A DNA stretch of 64,000 nucleotides from Plecoglossus altivelis (Eukaryota > Chordata > Actinopteri > Osmeriformes > Plecoglossidae), in contig BROE01000015.1 of NCBI GenBank assembly GCA_036571765.1, positions 1,136,224-1,200,223 on the forward strand, given 5' to 3'. Of the stretch, positions 1-12,145 are shown piece by piece; within the stretch, counting starts at the first letter, position 1, and each line of letters opens with the position of its first letter. The notes beneath the pieces are model-generated. The model saw nothing but the letters and a program-made list of their open reading frames with translations, was not told the DNA's origin and searched no databases. Position numbers and translations under genes: made by a program.

Positions 1-162
1 TGTTTGCACATTTTTATTTATTATTTTTTATAGATTTGCAGAAAAACATTTTTTTGAGGCTACGCCTGTAAAATAGCATGGAAAACGTGAAGTGCTCGAA
101 ATACTTTCCAGATGCACTGTCTCTGTGCTGTTTGAGTCCCAATGCTAACAGTGGTTCCTTAC

Positions 163-311
163 CTAGGGTAGTGCTTGCCAAAGAACTGTCCCATCATCTG
201 AACACGCACCAGGTAGCCAAGCAGAGGGTAGACCGTGGTCATCTGGAATAGCAGACAGGTGCGAGCTACGAACACCAGCACATCACTGCTAGGGAAGTTA
301 TCTAGAAAGTT
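163..311 (-). CDS. slc38a9: slc38a9 coding exon 12 (last one inside window)
   Basis: Encodes NFLDNFPSSDVLVFVARTCL, LFQMTTVYPLLGYLVRVQMM and GQFFGKHYP. Donor GTAAGG at 162 shows that at least one more coding exon lies to the left of base 1. Confidence 0.95.
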
Positions 312-3300
312 CTGCAGAGGCCAGATTGAAATACACAGATTTGGTAAAGATTTCTTGGAGACTGTACACATTTACACGAGTCTAACCTTTCCTGGTAATA
401 GTTTTAAAAAAAACAAAAAAAAACATTTACAATACAAAATAAAATACAAAAAAATAAAAAATAAATAGCATGACTTAATTTCTAATTTCTAAGTGTGTTG
501 AGAATCAGCTCTTAAATTTGTGTGAATAATTGTAGTGGAATGTAGGGATCTGACTAATGGTGCCTTAAGTATAGTGTAGGAAAGAGAAAGGTTTAATCGA
601 GATGATTTTAGAGTCATATAAAGAATCTTTGAATGAGTGAGTGATGTACGTGAGCGCTTTACCGGTTCAATGCAGTCTTTAGACAATGGTGGTGAGGGGA
701 AGGCCGCAAAGATCAACACTCCCACATAGAGATATGTCAGTCCTACTAATAGATAAGCCACAGACAAATCTCGCACCTAAAAGGAAAAGGCAAGAGAGTA
801 ATAGTGTCCCTTTCTCCTTCTTAGATGGTATCGTTGATCTACAAATCACAAAGAGGAGCAAAACTGTCCATGCTGAAGATAATAAAATATTAAGATGTTT
901 TCCTATGGCCTTTTATGGGGTATGTATTGACAGCTCTAATAAGTTACCTTTGATGTTGACACACTGACCATTTCCAACAATCCCCCCATTTCACAATACG
1001 GTGTACAGTGCAGAGGAATTTCATACATGGGTGCTTTCCAAAAAAAAAAGCCTCTCCTAAAGACCAAGGACAAAAACGTTTGCCTAGTTTGCCAGGGTCC
1101 ATGCTGACAGATGAAGACTACTGGGACTCTATACTCTGGAATGATGAGATCAAGATAAACATTTTCAGAACTGATGGCTTCAAAACTGTATGGGTCAGGG
1201 TTATTCACAAAGGTGATGAACACAAAGAAAATGCACAGTGTCTACAGTGACACATGGTGGTGGCAGTGTCCTTACGTGGGACTGCATGAGTGCTGCTGAT
1301 GTCAGGGAGCTCCATTTCATTGACAGCATCATGAATTCATAGATGTACTGCTCTATACTGAAAGAGATATACAGCCACCGCTCCGTGCCCTTGATCATCA
1401 TGCCCTTTTGCAACATGACAATGATCCTAAACACATATTTAAGGCCGCTGTTGGATTTCTGAAGAAGAACAGGGTAAAGGTATTTAAGTGCCCAAGTATG
1501 TCTCCTGCTCTGAACCAATTCAGACTCTACTGGAGAATTTTTAAGAGAATCGTTGAACATCACTCGCTATCCAGGATCCCATCTCTAAAAGAAGTCATTC
1601 TTGAAGAATGGAAAATGATGGACATTGCCAAATATTGCAAGCTTGTTCATTCCATGCCTAGAAGACTTGGCGTCGTCATTAAAAATAATAGGCCAAACAA
1701 AGTACAACATGTAGTCTACTTGTTGTGGGTTGTAAAATCTTTTGCATCACCCTAGTTTGGGTTAAATTGAAAAATGTGTATTCTAAAACATATTATTAAC
1801 TTTACGTCAATGCCAAACAGACGTCATATTAAAGTTTGTCTTGTCCGCATTTTGGTTATTGAGCTATTGTTTAAAATGTTACTTTTCAAAGTGGGGTGTA
1901 CTCATTTGTGCTGAGCACTGTTGACTCAGAACTTAATTCTGATAAACAAGTAAATGTTGTTGTCAGAGGCAGCTTTTTTCAACTCCGGGCCATTGCCAAG
2001 TTGTTATTCATGTGGTAATTTCCTCCTGTGGGGACTATTTTAACGTTTTGTATATGGGGATCTGCCTGTCTACCTTGTTCTGCCTTTAGCTTGTTCAAAA
2101 TAAAGCTGCTAGGTTTTTTTACTGGGAAAAGAGAGAGAGAAAGCATCACTCTTGTACTGGCCTCTCAATTTGACTACGACTTGACTTTATTTTAACTCTG
2201 TGAGGCTGCAACATACCCCATCATCATTCCCTCTTGCACTAAGGGAAATGACAACAGAACCCCGTTTCATTCCTCACTTCACTGTTAATATGTTGACGTG
2301 TAAATAAGCACCAACAATTGTATGCTTCTTAATCTATGTAATTGTCAGATGTCAAATAATATGTAGCCACAAATTTAAAACATACAGAAATATCAACTTC
2401 AGTAAACAGAAATTGACCCATCTGCAACTGACACACCTCACAATTTTCCCCCACATTGTACCCTCTCTATTATTGTAATCCATAAGGTCAGATGAAATTA
2501 GCTTTTATGGCAGCTATTCCAGGGCAGTTGTTAAAAAAAGGAGGAAAGGAAGTGTGTCAAGGGGAGATTCAATAACTGCAGACTCAACAGAAACTATAAT
2601 CATTTCCTATTCTGAACTTTAGTTGTAAGTTAGCATTCCTTCTGTCATTATTTTCAGAGCAAGTGGTAAGCCCAATGTCATTAGTCACACAGCCAAGGTA
2701 TCAAGTCACATGTTGGCAGAGTAAGATAAACTCTTAGCTTAGACTCACGTTATTTTCCTGGTGCTTGTTGCTTTTCATAAGTGTGATGATGCAGTTGTGT
2801 ATGAAGAAAGCCAGCGTCAGTACGCCAGTAAGTTGAGGGAACAGCAGCCTGAATTCTTTAAGTATTGACACACACAAAGAAAAGGGAAAATATTACATCA
2901 GCATGTTGATTACACAATTAGCACATAAAGCTAAATCATCAGTTAACATTTTTAACAGATACATCTTCTAAGTCTGAAGGAGATACACCTCTGTGCAAAC
3001 AATGACAGCCGCCTTAACCACTAAAATGTACCTGGGATAAAAAACTGAGTTGAATCCAACCAGTGGAACTCCAAGTGGAAGCCAAGGTGGAAAGCTTTCC
3101 ATGTGACCAGGAAGATCAAGTAGATAACAGATATGGTTCCTAAAGAAGGGAGATACACAGGCTGATTAACTCTGCTAATGTGTGTCATACAGTGCCAAAA
3201 ACACTTCACATTGGCTGGCATCTTATTTATTTGTATTTAATGCTTTCATCCTGGTGTGCAAAATAGTAGTTGAATTACATACTGATGAAACAACTATTAT

Positions 3301-6300
3301 GTTCAATGAACTGTGGATGAATTCTGTGGGGGCTCAGCACAGATGGGAAAGTCCCAGACAGTCCTGCATACTATGATGTGTTGTCCAATCACATGGACTA
3401 TTCAAATCACTTCATGGAGCTCTAACAATAAATCAAAGTCGAAGTCAGGAAAGTCGATTCAGATCAGGCTGCAGATTATGTTTCTATTGCTGAGAAGTAA
3501 GAGATAACTTGTCCCAATATTTAAAATAAATGGACACAGCGCAGGCATGCCGAGGTAAGTTTTCTGATAGCTGTCTCAAGCCATACAGAGTTAATTGCTA
3601 CCTACTAACCCATTTTTTAAAAGGTAATAATTCCAGTTCCCCCTTATGACTAGTCCCTCAACTACTCAAGGAAGCCCTCCTTGCTCATCCCTAGATTCTC
3701 ATCTTTACATTTACATTTATTCATAGTTTTTCAATATTAATCACAAATCACAGCTCCTACAGACTCTCCTCAATATTATTGCCCTTTACTCACAGTGCTA
3801 ACACTTCCCAGTTCTTTCTTGCAGTGTACTAAAATACAAATTCCACATTTTCCCAGCTGGAAAGTCCTTGTCTTTCCTCACCTAGGAAAGTGAACCTGGC
3901 AAAGAAGGATGCAGATCGGAAGTTGAGCAGCGGAAGCAGCAAGACAATGAGGTAGAAAGGAATAGTGTTGGTTTTGCTCCAATAGCGATCAAACAGGGCT
4001 GTGTCTGACGAGTTGCTGGTATTCAGATCATTCAGGTTGAAGGTGAAGTTTCCTCCGGGGATGGAGTTTGGGAATGGGCAGATCACTGGGAACAAGATGA
4101 AGAACAATAATAACAACAGCATGAGTAATGTACATTTTTGATGAGACTCCAACATTCATCCTTTTTGTCTCTTGACTACAGCAACAATTAACTACATCAG
4201 ATAGTTAATTGATATGTGTGATAGATATATCACAAGATAAAATAGACTGAATACAAGGTAGGTAAAAAGTCTGTTACAACCTCTGTCTGAGCCATTGGTC
4301 CCAAAATCTGAGTTTGACATGCTGACATTGTTAGCATAGTCTGGCAAAAGGGTGAAAAAAGATGAAGAATTAGAACTTAATAATTTTACACAAACTCTCA
4401 AAAAATGCCATGTAAGTTAAATCCTTTGACATACTGTGGATGAATTTTCCTGTGTTGAAGAGGAAGTTTGACATGAGGACCCAGTAGACCACCATGGCAC
4501 CAATGAGTGATACCATGGAGAACACCAGACTGGACCACTGGCCAAACTTCCCAAAATAGTATTTACACACGTCAGGAAACTCCCAGTCAGAGGTGTCAAT
4601 GTACGCTAAAAGAATAAACAATTGTTATTAGACAGGATAAAAGTGAAAAAAGACAAGTGAACATTTAAAAACTATTTCAGATGCCTCTTGTTGGCTGTTG
4701 TGCTGCACCATATCAAATTACCCTTTGTCTAAAACATGTTACATGTGGGCTTGTGTTTTTCCTGAGAACAACCAATTAAGGTTAGATTCCTGATCTAACA
4801 GTAACTGAGTGTTAAGTTATCCTCATCTCTCTGAACGCTGCACAGAACTGCCAACACACTCCTTAAAGGTAGCAAAAACATGTGAGATGAATCTCTCCTT
4901 ATTAAGCATGTGAAGATAACATCTACTCTACACAATGTACATAGGGCAGTGCAAGGTCCTAAGTTATGTAACACGAGCAGTTCTTACAATGGACTGAAGT
5001 CAACAAGTCCTTAGTTTGTAAACATCAATTTTAGGTAACAATAGCAACATAAGATGAAATAAACCAATATAAGCTCATGTGACTTTCTTTAAAACCAGAG
5101 CCTGCAAGTTGCACTTACGTATTGATTTAGGTGCCTTAAGCACTCTGTAACAACAGTAGAGGGTCAACAGGCCCATGGAAATGAGGATGAGGATCCCCAA
5201 AGTGAACCCTGCCTGTCAGAAGAACAAATTGGTTTCAGGACTCAAACCTAACAAACAAAAACAATAATCAACCTTGAGTAAATTGAGATACACAAAACAG
5301 AGGTTTTAACAACAAACCTGTTTTATTCCCCATGGTATGCTGAGTATTGATGTCCCCATCATTGTATTCCATATGGCAAAACTTAGGGCCAAATTAAAAC
5401 AGCATATTAACCGCAATTATAATCATCAAGTTATACATAAATTTCAACACAAATTATTATTATTTTGAATAAAATGAAAACGAAAAGACTTTTCAATCAC
5501 ATGAGCCAATGTTTTATACACAATAGAAAATACATTGATAAATGTTTAAATTAAGAACCATTACCATTTTATGCACAAAATTAACTCTTTGAATTTGAGT
5601 CCTGCTACAGTTCTCCAAATAGTTAGGGGCATGTTTACCATCTCTTCTTCTCTTCTCATAAATCAAATTTGAAAAGAGCTCATTTTGTGGATAAAACTCT
5701 ACTGATACTCACTTTAAACATTTGTTACATTATCTATGGTCTACGGTGAATAAAATATTGGCTCTGTGATTTAAAAATCTATTCGTTTTCATTGCATTCA
5801 AATTTTAAGAACATGTAAACATTTCCAGATTTCAGGTTCTATATCCATAATAAGAATCCATCACATTGGTTGTAACTGTACAGTACAGTGTTCCCCACAT
5901 GATTAGATTTGATTTGTGGTGGTATGCAGGGCTAGAGCCAGACGTTTTAAACGGCTTTTCCCAAACTTAGGTCCTAGTATCGGTTGATGCAAATGCACAT
6001 AGGGACTTTGATAAGCAACATGAGCGCATAAAAAAATAGCTTATTGAGCTTTTGGTATCAGTTTTGGACAAATGTGTGCAGACAATTATGATACTAAGGC
6101 CCAATCATAATGTCACCCCGAACCCTAAGCTCTAAACCTTCACAGACTTAACGTCACCTAGTAAGTGAGTGCAAAAGGTTGCAAGTGCTAAAAAATTGAA
6201 AAAATAAATGATTAACTTGGAATGGTACAGCTCTTTGCTGAATTATCGGCAAAATAGTCAAGTTGTATGATCAAATTTCTTGAAAGCATATTTGGAATTA

Positions 6301-9300
6301 TAATCAAAAGGGCAAACTACACACAGTTCTGGCTATACAATCAGCGAGCCTTGTGTTTAAACTTGCAAACTTAAACTAACATTTCCAACTATGTTTGTCA
6401 GTCAGTTGCTCTTTGCATATTTGTTTATTTACCATTCTTCTTTCTTGTTTCGTAAAGGCAGGTTCACCTGGACCTTTTTCTCGCTAACAGGCTTCCTCTG
6501 ATAACCCTCATGTTTCACATCAAAATGCTGTGAATTGTTAGCAATTCCCTTAGCCAAAAGGGTCCATAAAAGGCACAAAACATCTACAAAAGAGCCCTCA
6601 CGCACTTGACAATATAACAGTGGAAGAGCTGGGATCGGGCCTAAGCATTTGTAAACTCAATGCCATACATTGATTCCGCACATGCACTGAGGGGGGTATT
6701 CACAGACAGGTTCATTGTAGTGAGAAAGAGTGAACGCAAGTGGAGAAAATAGGGGCTGAGAAACTCAATAGGTGTGTTAAACATCAGCGGTGGCTGTCTG
6801 CAGATGGGTGCACTGATCTGCTAAACATGCAGCTCGCAGTCGGGGGAGGAGTTGAAAACTGAGCTGTCAAGTGAGACATTTTCTGCTTCTTGTGGTTTGC
6901 CGCGTTTACATCAGACATGTGAGTTTAGATAAAATTCCCTACTGATATGATGCATTTAAATTATATTAGAGTGATTACAATCAATCACTTTTTACCTTTT
7001 TAAATTTGGCTAATTAATGGGTTTTTGTATTAATAAGATCTGTTTCTGTGTTTCAGGATAAGACAGTTTGATATTTTCTCAAGGGTCTACAGAGGGAAAA
7101 TTGACAAATTGGCCCATTACGGAAAATTTACAGTGATGTTCATTACTGTGCACTGTCCCTGTAAATAAATACAATTCTAATTCATCATGGCTGATCAAGT
7201 ACTGTTTGCTTTATTGCTGACGATCTGGTTGCAAATGTAATTGTTTTGATATTAGAACTTGCGTGAACCACGACACTGAAATTGGTTATATTATGTTTGA
7301 TAAAACAACAGGAACTCTACTAAAACTGAGTCTCTCTGTTGGCGAAGAGCTGGAGTAAAACAAAACTCGATGATAGTATGGCAATCTGATAAGGCAAATA
7401 GCTCGTCCAATTATAATGTTTGGTCCAGATTTGAGCATTGGCAACACTGAAGGCATCAGAATAAACATGAAACACGTAAAAGTTGTCATGTATGAAATCA
7501 TGAAATAGCTGTGTTGTAATCGGAGCAGCATCTTCTCAAGTTAGATACAAATCTTAACCGGCATGCACTGCTTCAGGTCAGCCAACTATTGGCACCACCA
7601 GCACTACATAAAGTCAAACGCACTTAGTGTGCTGGTTCCAGTTCTTCAGACAAATATTTTTTGGACATGATAAGCAATAATACATTAAATTGTGGGCTGC
7701 CACAAATAAATAAATGTATGGTAAAAAAACTAAAACTGCAGTACATGCTTACATAGTGACGATACTAGGATTTTTCAATGATGCATCCCCTCCTTTGGAA
7801 ACTTTGAAGGCTGTTCCCAGTGGACTGTACACGTAGATCTCTTGTGGTGCAGGGATCACGTGGTCTGGAGGACTCTGAAGGACAGAAAATACCGGGAGGT
7901 CTGATCAGTCCAATGAGAGTGTGTATTAAGGTCAGTGGGTGAGTAACAAAGGCTGCTGTGGCTGTGACTCAACATGGGTGATCAACATACTTATTTTACA
8001 AGTGAATAGGTCAATACTGACACGGATATTATACTTGAATGACACCACTATAGACAGCCTGGACTCAACGATAGTAAGTACATATATAATGTGCATATTA
8101 TTTATCCTGAATTTAATAGTATGTCTGTGAAATATTCTAGGTCACAGAGGCCTATCTGTTTAAGGTCTGGTCCAAACAAAATCCTTTATATAGAAGTGTA
8201 AAAGCATGTTGATATGGCCAATGACAGCTCAACAGTCCAAAGGAGGACAAAGAAGAGCCTTCATTTTGCTACAGGAAGACTGGTGTATTAAATTCATTGA
8301 TTTTACAAGATTAGGAAGGGGAAAAGTGACAGTCTTTGCTTTATGCAATAGTTTCAATGCATTTAATTTCAATTGAAATGGAATTTTCAACACATGGTGA
8401 TGGCTTTCTAAAACAGGTCCCATGTTTACGTATGCAACATACTGGCATCATTATGTGGTTTATAGATTTTCATAAGCGTGTCCTTGACAGTAGTTACCGT
8501 ACCAGTAATCTGTCAGAGGATGCAGTAAGCTTGCTGTAGTAGTGAACTCTGCTGCTCAGGACAGAGGCCTCAGAAGTAACTCTCTCCTGGGGGGTATTTT
8601 CAACTATATTCCTGGGCTCCACATGGAACGGCCTGGGGCAAGTGAGAGAGAGAGAGAGCGCTACTTCCTTAAGTAGCTGTACCTGCTGAATTTGATGTGT
8701 TAATTTCCTTATTACATTCGTATTGACATGCACTAGGACATGGGCATGCATCTACAATGGTAAAGGTGTAGTTGTTGCAGCTAAATTACTCATTCAAAGT
8801 TTACAGACACAACCTGTTGAACATTACAGCTTTACATTTTGATGACGTTGCAGTTAAGAGTTTTAAAGAACACCTCAAATGTAAGTAAAAAGAGTTGGGC
8901 TTATATGACTACATGGTAGAGAGGCTCTCTTGCTTTCCAAAAGGCTTCTGCCAAAACACATATTCCAATAATGTTGCTGCTACCTCGTTGGTGTTTGTGA
9001 AATACCAGACTGGATTAATCTAGCATGAGGATGCAGCCCGAAAAGTATTATTGGGTTAGGTGGGGAAAGGAGCGTTTTAAGACTTCAGAAGCAAAGACCC
9101 TGCTGCCAATAGATTTCTATGGAAGTAGGAACTAGGGGTGCTTCTTATAAAAAACAACTAATGTCGTTTGTGTTGTGGCAGTCAAAGACAGCAGACCATT
9201 ATGAAACCTACGGCTTGTTGCTTCATAATTTAGTGGATGTGTCATGTGAGCTCACTGCTGATTCATACACATTTTAGGATGTCTTCACCCGAGTGAAACA

Positions 9301-9577
9301 GTTAATGAATAACTTATTGCAATGAGAATGCAAAATCAACTATTCATAAAAGCTGAACAGTAGACAGTAGATGCCAAGATACTTGTTGGTTTACCAACAA
9401 CCAAAACAACAACTATTAGATCAATTTCAAATGAATGCATATTGGGTGCCCTTCAAGTCCTTCAAAGTACTTAGCCTACCTTTTAGCTCTTGAATCAAGT
9501 GAATCCGTAGACCCTCTGTGAGTGTAGCTTTCTCCTGTTCGGACAGAGCCCAGTAAAGGTTTGCAGTCATCCTCCAT
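163..9577 (-). CDS. slc38a9: slc38a9, lysosomal amino acid transporter and arginine sensor (12 exons, 3' end outside window)
   Basis: The joined exons give 473 codons of a protein whose vertebrate orthologue is about 560 residues, so roughly the last 85 residues (final membrane helices) lie beyond the left edge. Known role of the family: a lysosomal-membrane transporter that exports essential amino acids in an arginine-regulated way and signals arginine sufficiency through its N-terminal cytosolic domain to Ragulator and Rag GTPases, activating mTORC1. Visible here are the N-terminal tail (RPFHVEPRNIVE, VHYYSKL, PPDHVIPAP, YVYSPLGTAFK), the first transporter helix (IWNTMMGTSILSIPWGIKQ), a long N-glycosylated lumenal loop (NFTFN, NTSNSS), and later helices. 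Exons are 9480-9577, 8503-8632, 7753-7874, 5318-5381, 5119-5212, 4435-4605, 4281-4340, 3882-4085, 3032-3139, 2749-2855, 663-776 and 163-311; all have GT/AG borders and every junction keeps frame. The start was chosen because MEDDCKPLLGSV precedes the conserved tail in frame. Confidence 0.96.
663..776 (-). CDS. slc38a9: slc38a9 coding exon 11
   Basis: Encodes VRDLSVAYLLVGLTYLYVGV and LIFAAFPSPPLSKDCIEP. It follows exon 10 across an intron that holds a Tc1 remnant. Acceptor CTTTTAG; donor GTAAAG. Confidence 0.95.
980..1921 (+). mobile_element. Decayed Tc1-like transposon (5' truncated)
   Basis: Translated pieces in shifting frames match the second half of a Tc1/mariner transposase: YWDSILWNDEIK, then QHDNDPKHIFKAA with the catalytic second Asp, FLKKNRVKVFKCPSMSP, and a tail ending in SMPRRLGVVIKN. 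The right end (GTACTCATTTGTGCTGAGCA) is a Tc1 inverted-repeat terminus. No matching left end or DNA-binding half is seen. It lies in the slc38a9 intron between exons 11 and 10, antisense to the gene, with several stops and frameshifts. Confidence 0.85.
1922..2748. other. slc38a9: slc38a9 intron sequence, nothing recognised
   Basis: AT-rich intron between the Tc1 remnant and exon 10. No conserved reading frame, RNA gene or repeat family was recognised. Confidence 0.5.
2749..2855 (-). CDS. slc38a9: slc38a9 coding exon 10
   Basis: Encodes EFRLLFPQLTGVLTLAFFIH then NCIITLMKSNKHQENN. Family-diagnostic LTLAFFIHNCI helix. Donor GTGAGT; ends phase 0. Confidence 0.95.
3032..3139 (-). CDS. slc38a9: slc38a9 coding exon 9
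   Basis: Encodes GTISVIYLIFLVTWKAFHLG and FHLEFHWLDSTQFFIP. A hydrophobic helix followed by the conserved GFHLEFHW block. Acceptor TCTTTAG, donor GTACAT. Confidence 0.95.
3882..4085 (-). CDS. slc38a9: slc38a9 coding exon 8 (glycosylated loop and next helix)
   Basis: Encodes VICPFPNSIPGGNFTFN, the NTSNSSDTALFDRYW loop with several sequons, then the helix TIPFYLIVLLLPLLNFRSAS and FFARFTFL. Donor GTGAGG; 204 bases. Confidence 0.95.
4281..4340 (-). CDS. slc38a9: slc38a9 coding exon 7 (lumenal loop)
   Basis: A 60-base exon encoding YANNVSMSNSDFGTNGSD, with an N-glycosylation sequon (NGS) in the lumenal loop. The donor is GTTGTA, weak compared with the others; a second GT three bases on would keep frame and add one residue. 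Confidence 0.85.
4435..4605 (-). CDS. slc38a9: slc38a9 coding exon 6 (third helix region)
   Basis: Encodes PYIDTSDWEFPDVCKYYFG and FGQWSSLVFSMVSLIGAMVV, ending in NFLFNTGKFIH. It has acceptor TTTTAG and donor GTATGT; 171 bases. Confidence 0.95.
5119..5212 (-). CDS. slc38a9: slc38a9 coding exon 5 (second membrane helix)
   Basis: Encodes AGFTLGILILISMGLLTLYC then CYRVLKAPKSI. Hydrophobic helix followed by a basic turn. Canonical GTAAGT donor; phase 1 end. Confidence 0.95.
5318..5381 (-). CDS. slc38a9: slc38a9 coding exon 4 (first membrane helix)
   Basis: A 64-base exon encoding FAIWNTMMGTSILSIPWGIKQ apart from its split first codon, the unwound first helix typical of the APC/SLC38 fold and part of the substrate site. 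It has acceptor CCCTAAG and donor GTTTGT. Confidence 0.94.
5382..7752. other. slc38a9: slc38a9 intron, nothing recognised
   Basis: A 2.4 kb AT-rich intron between coding exons 4 and 3. The short reading frames show no similarity I recognise and no splice-consistent exon. Confidence 0.5.
7753..7874 (-). CDS. slc38a9: slc38a9 coding exon 3
   Basis: Encodes SPPDHVIPAPQEIYVYSPLG followed by TAFKV, a block strongly conserved in SLC38A9. It has acceptor CCTTCAG and donor GTAAGC and ends in phase 2, where it joins exon 4 as the codon for I in IFAIWNT. Confidence 0.95.
8503..8632 (-). CDS. slc38a9: slc38a9 coding exon 2 (Ragulator/Rag-binding tail)
   Basis: Encodes RPFHVEPRNIVE through VHYYSKLTASSDRLL, part of the cytosolic tail known to bind Ragulator-Rag in mammals. 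It has acceptor CCCCAG and donor GTACGG and ends in phase 0. Confidence 0.93.
8633..9479. other. slc38a9: slc38a9 intron 1 (coding part), nothing recognised except a short GA run
   Basis: An 847-base intron. A (GA)n run sits at 8646-8659 beside the exon 2 acceptor. Nothing else was recognised. Confidence 0.5.
9480..9577 (-). CDS. slc38a9: slc38a9 coding exon 1 (start codon)
   Basis: ATG at 9577-9575 opens MEDDCKPLLGSVRTGES. The longer reading frame on this strand, which starts at a nearby ATG (MTANLYW), is a shadow: only the chosen frame joins the next exon as K-R-P-F. Donor GTAGGC follows base 9480. The exon continues upstream as 5' UTR to an acceptor near 9620. Confidence 0.9.
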
Positions 9578-10142
9578 GATTCTTGGTGGTTTGAATCAGT
9601 GAGATAAGTCCTTACTTGAAAAGTAGAAGAATACAGCAATGTCAATGTAGGTGCCATTATACTCCATTCAAGCTTTTTTAGATTGTGTATACTACACTTA
9701 ATTATATTATATACAATAAAAAGATCATTTTGATAAGACGATCCATATCTGCTGGAAGAAATGTACATGAAATCTGTTGACTAGGCAAATCCTGAACTTC
9801 AAATATTTAGGCTATACAAAGGCACATATATTTTTTGGTGTGGCGATCACACAGGTTAATGCGATAGTATTTACCCTGATGGTTTGACCCATTTATATAA
9901 TTACCTACTGTTTAGCAACGAAAAATATAAATTAAACTAGCATGCTACAGCAAGAAGGATCATTCCGGATGGCTAATCTATTGTTTATTTTAGCCATCGG
10001 TTATTTAGTTAGCACGAGATAATGCTGACAAGGGTGGTCAATGTAACATTTAGGTAAGTAAGATTAAATATACACTGTCACTAGATGTTATTTGATTACA
10101 CAATCCTAGTAAACTAGCAAACAAACAATTCAACGAACTCAC

Positions 10143-10250
10143 CACCCGAGTCAGACACTGACTACGCGTCATGTCAATCCGAAACGAAAAGTGAACCAAT
10201 GTGAAAAACGCTTTACACTTGAGTTCAGAAAGCGTTGGCTACTGGGATAT
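10143..10250 (-). promoter_or_regulatory. slc38a9: Probable slc38a9 5' UTR exon and promoter area
   Basis: On the minus strand a good donor (GTGAGT) follows base 10143, just upstream of the first coding exon, and the sequence before it is less AT-rich than its surroundings. This fits a non-coding first exon. The transcription start cannot be placed; the right boundary is approximate. Confidence 0.4.
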
Positions 10251-12140
10251 GTAGTCGCTTCCAACAATCAAGGAACTAGACCACGCAGGTTTAACTGTTG
10301 GTTGCAAAAGGCGACGGAAAAGCGGTTTAAAATGTGGGAAACATTTTGAAAACAATATCTCGTCGACATAAACGATAATCTTTTTAAATTTAACTACTAT
10401 ACTGTATACCGTATCTCTGTCATTCTCTCGCTTATTAAGGTTATTTTTCCGGGGGCTTTTAGCAACCATGATGCGCACACCGAATGTTTATAAACGTTTA
10501 ATTAGTCTTTGCTGTGTTTGCAAGACTACAAAACGTCTATGTTTAACGTTTTGTTGTTGTTAAGTGCATTTGTGAATTCTGAAGGCACTAGTAACAATTC
10601 AGGGGCTCGTTGCACAAAACATCAAGATTTTCCCTGAAGAAAGGGTCAAGGTTTCCTGAAAATAAAATTGTTCCGCACAAGGCTTCCTTGAATGTTTTTT
10701 CTCTCTCCAAGTATTAAGGTAGTATGAGATTACTCCGACATCTATGAGTATCACAAACTGTCATAAACAGACATTTTATTGGACGAGCTACCTGTCTGTC
10801 TACCTGCCTGCCAGCGAACACAGCCCCTCAATTCAATGCTTGTTACTGTGTTTTTGTGTGAGTAGAAGAGAGTAAATGGGTATTAGTGGTGAAGCCACTG
10901 AAGTGTTTCTACTGCTTCTTAATGTGCAGTGTTGTCTGCAATGACATTCAAGTCAAAGTCAATTTAGAAATCACTACTTTTTTATTATTTGTGTTTTCCA
11001 TACTGCCCCAACCTTTTCAGATTTGGGGTTGTACAATACTGCAGTCATATTTGGCAAATTGACAGCTTGGATGTTACCTAGACCTACATACATAGGGTCT
11101 TGTGTTTACAAACATAGGATGCTCACGCAGCTTCAAGGCAGAAAAAAGTGCTCCATTTAAATTTTGCTGTATAGGCTTCTGCTACCCCTCCTTTCAGAAT
11201 AAAGGTTGATTGATCTGATAGATTTTCTGTTGCAATGAAAACTAGTGTAGCCAAGCTAACCAAACATTGTTTTTATCTAACTTGCATTACCATTCAATCT
11301 CCAACAAAATATTTGTAGAAGTAGCTTACTAATGAGAACTGGTTCATGAAGAAAAATTACCTTAACCTATTATTACTATCTCATCTTATCATTCAGGGGT
11401 CGCTCCAAGCATAACCTATAGCCTACACCGAAACATGTATCGTGTATGATAAATGAACAAGTGATCCAGCGAGTCCTTCTGCCTGAACCTCAATCATGTC
11501 AGATATATCTACTTTGCAGGGTGTACTGGTTTCAATCAGCCTAAAAATAAAACTTTTTCTGTGTCTAATACTCAGAGAAGCCCAGCTATGTCCGTTTTGA
11601 CCCGGTTGTCACAGTTACAAAAGTGACTGAGATTGTTGCATTTTTAAATGTACAAGCTAACTTAAACTCATACTAAGAATAAATATAGAGCATGCCAACA
11701 GTAATGGTTGATCTTCATTTTTGTTTACAAGCAGTACTGCCTTTGTACTAGTAGGCTACCATTAGCTAATCAAAGCTAGTAGTTAGCTAGTAAAGTAACT
11801 TATCAACATTCTACACGCACAGTAATGTATTGCCCAACTTGTACAGTTTAAAAATCTCTTTGTTTTATAAGTTATTCCATGTACATGTGAGTTGGTGCAT
11901 ATCAATTTAGGCAAAGGCAGCCTTTTAAACCTACAGGTAAAAAAACAGTCCTTAGTCAAAGCTTTTAAAAAATGGATCTCTGCATGATGGGCCTTACCAG
12001 AGCACAGGTGGCCTTATAGAACATGCTTCAAAGTTGTCACTTTCAAAGGGGCTGAATTTTGACAGCGTCGAGCCAAAAGTTGGCACACATGCTATATTGC
12101 TCTAGGGGAACAAGATATTCACAAAAACCCTTTAATGTGT
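10251..12140. other. Intergenic sequence between slc38a9 and the LINE, nothing recognised
   Basis: AT-rich DNA upstream of slc38a9. Short reading frames only; no recognisable domain or RNA gene. Confidence 0.5.
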
Positions 12141-12145
12141 AATGT

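Noticed and set aside
7286..7531. 81-codon minus-strand hydrophobic frame in an slc38a9 intron
   Set aside because: Not in phase with neighbouring exons, which already join correctly without it.
10239..10478. 79-codon minus-strand frame upstream of slc38a9
   Set aside because: No similarity, and the true start is fixed by the conserved N-terminal exon at 9577.
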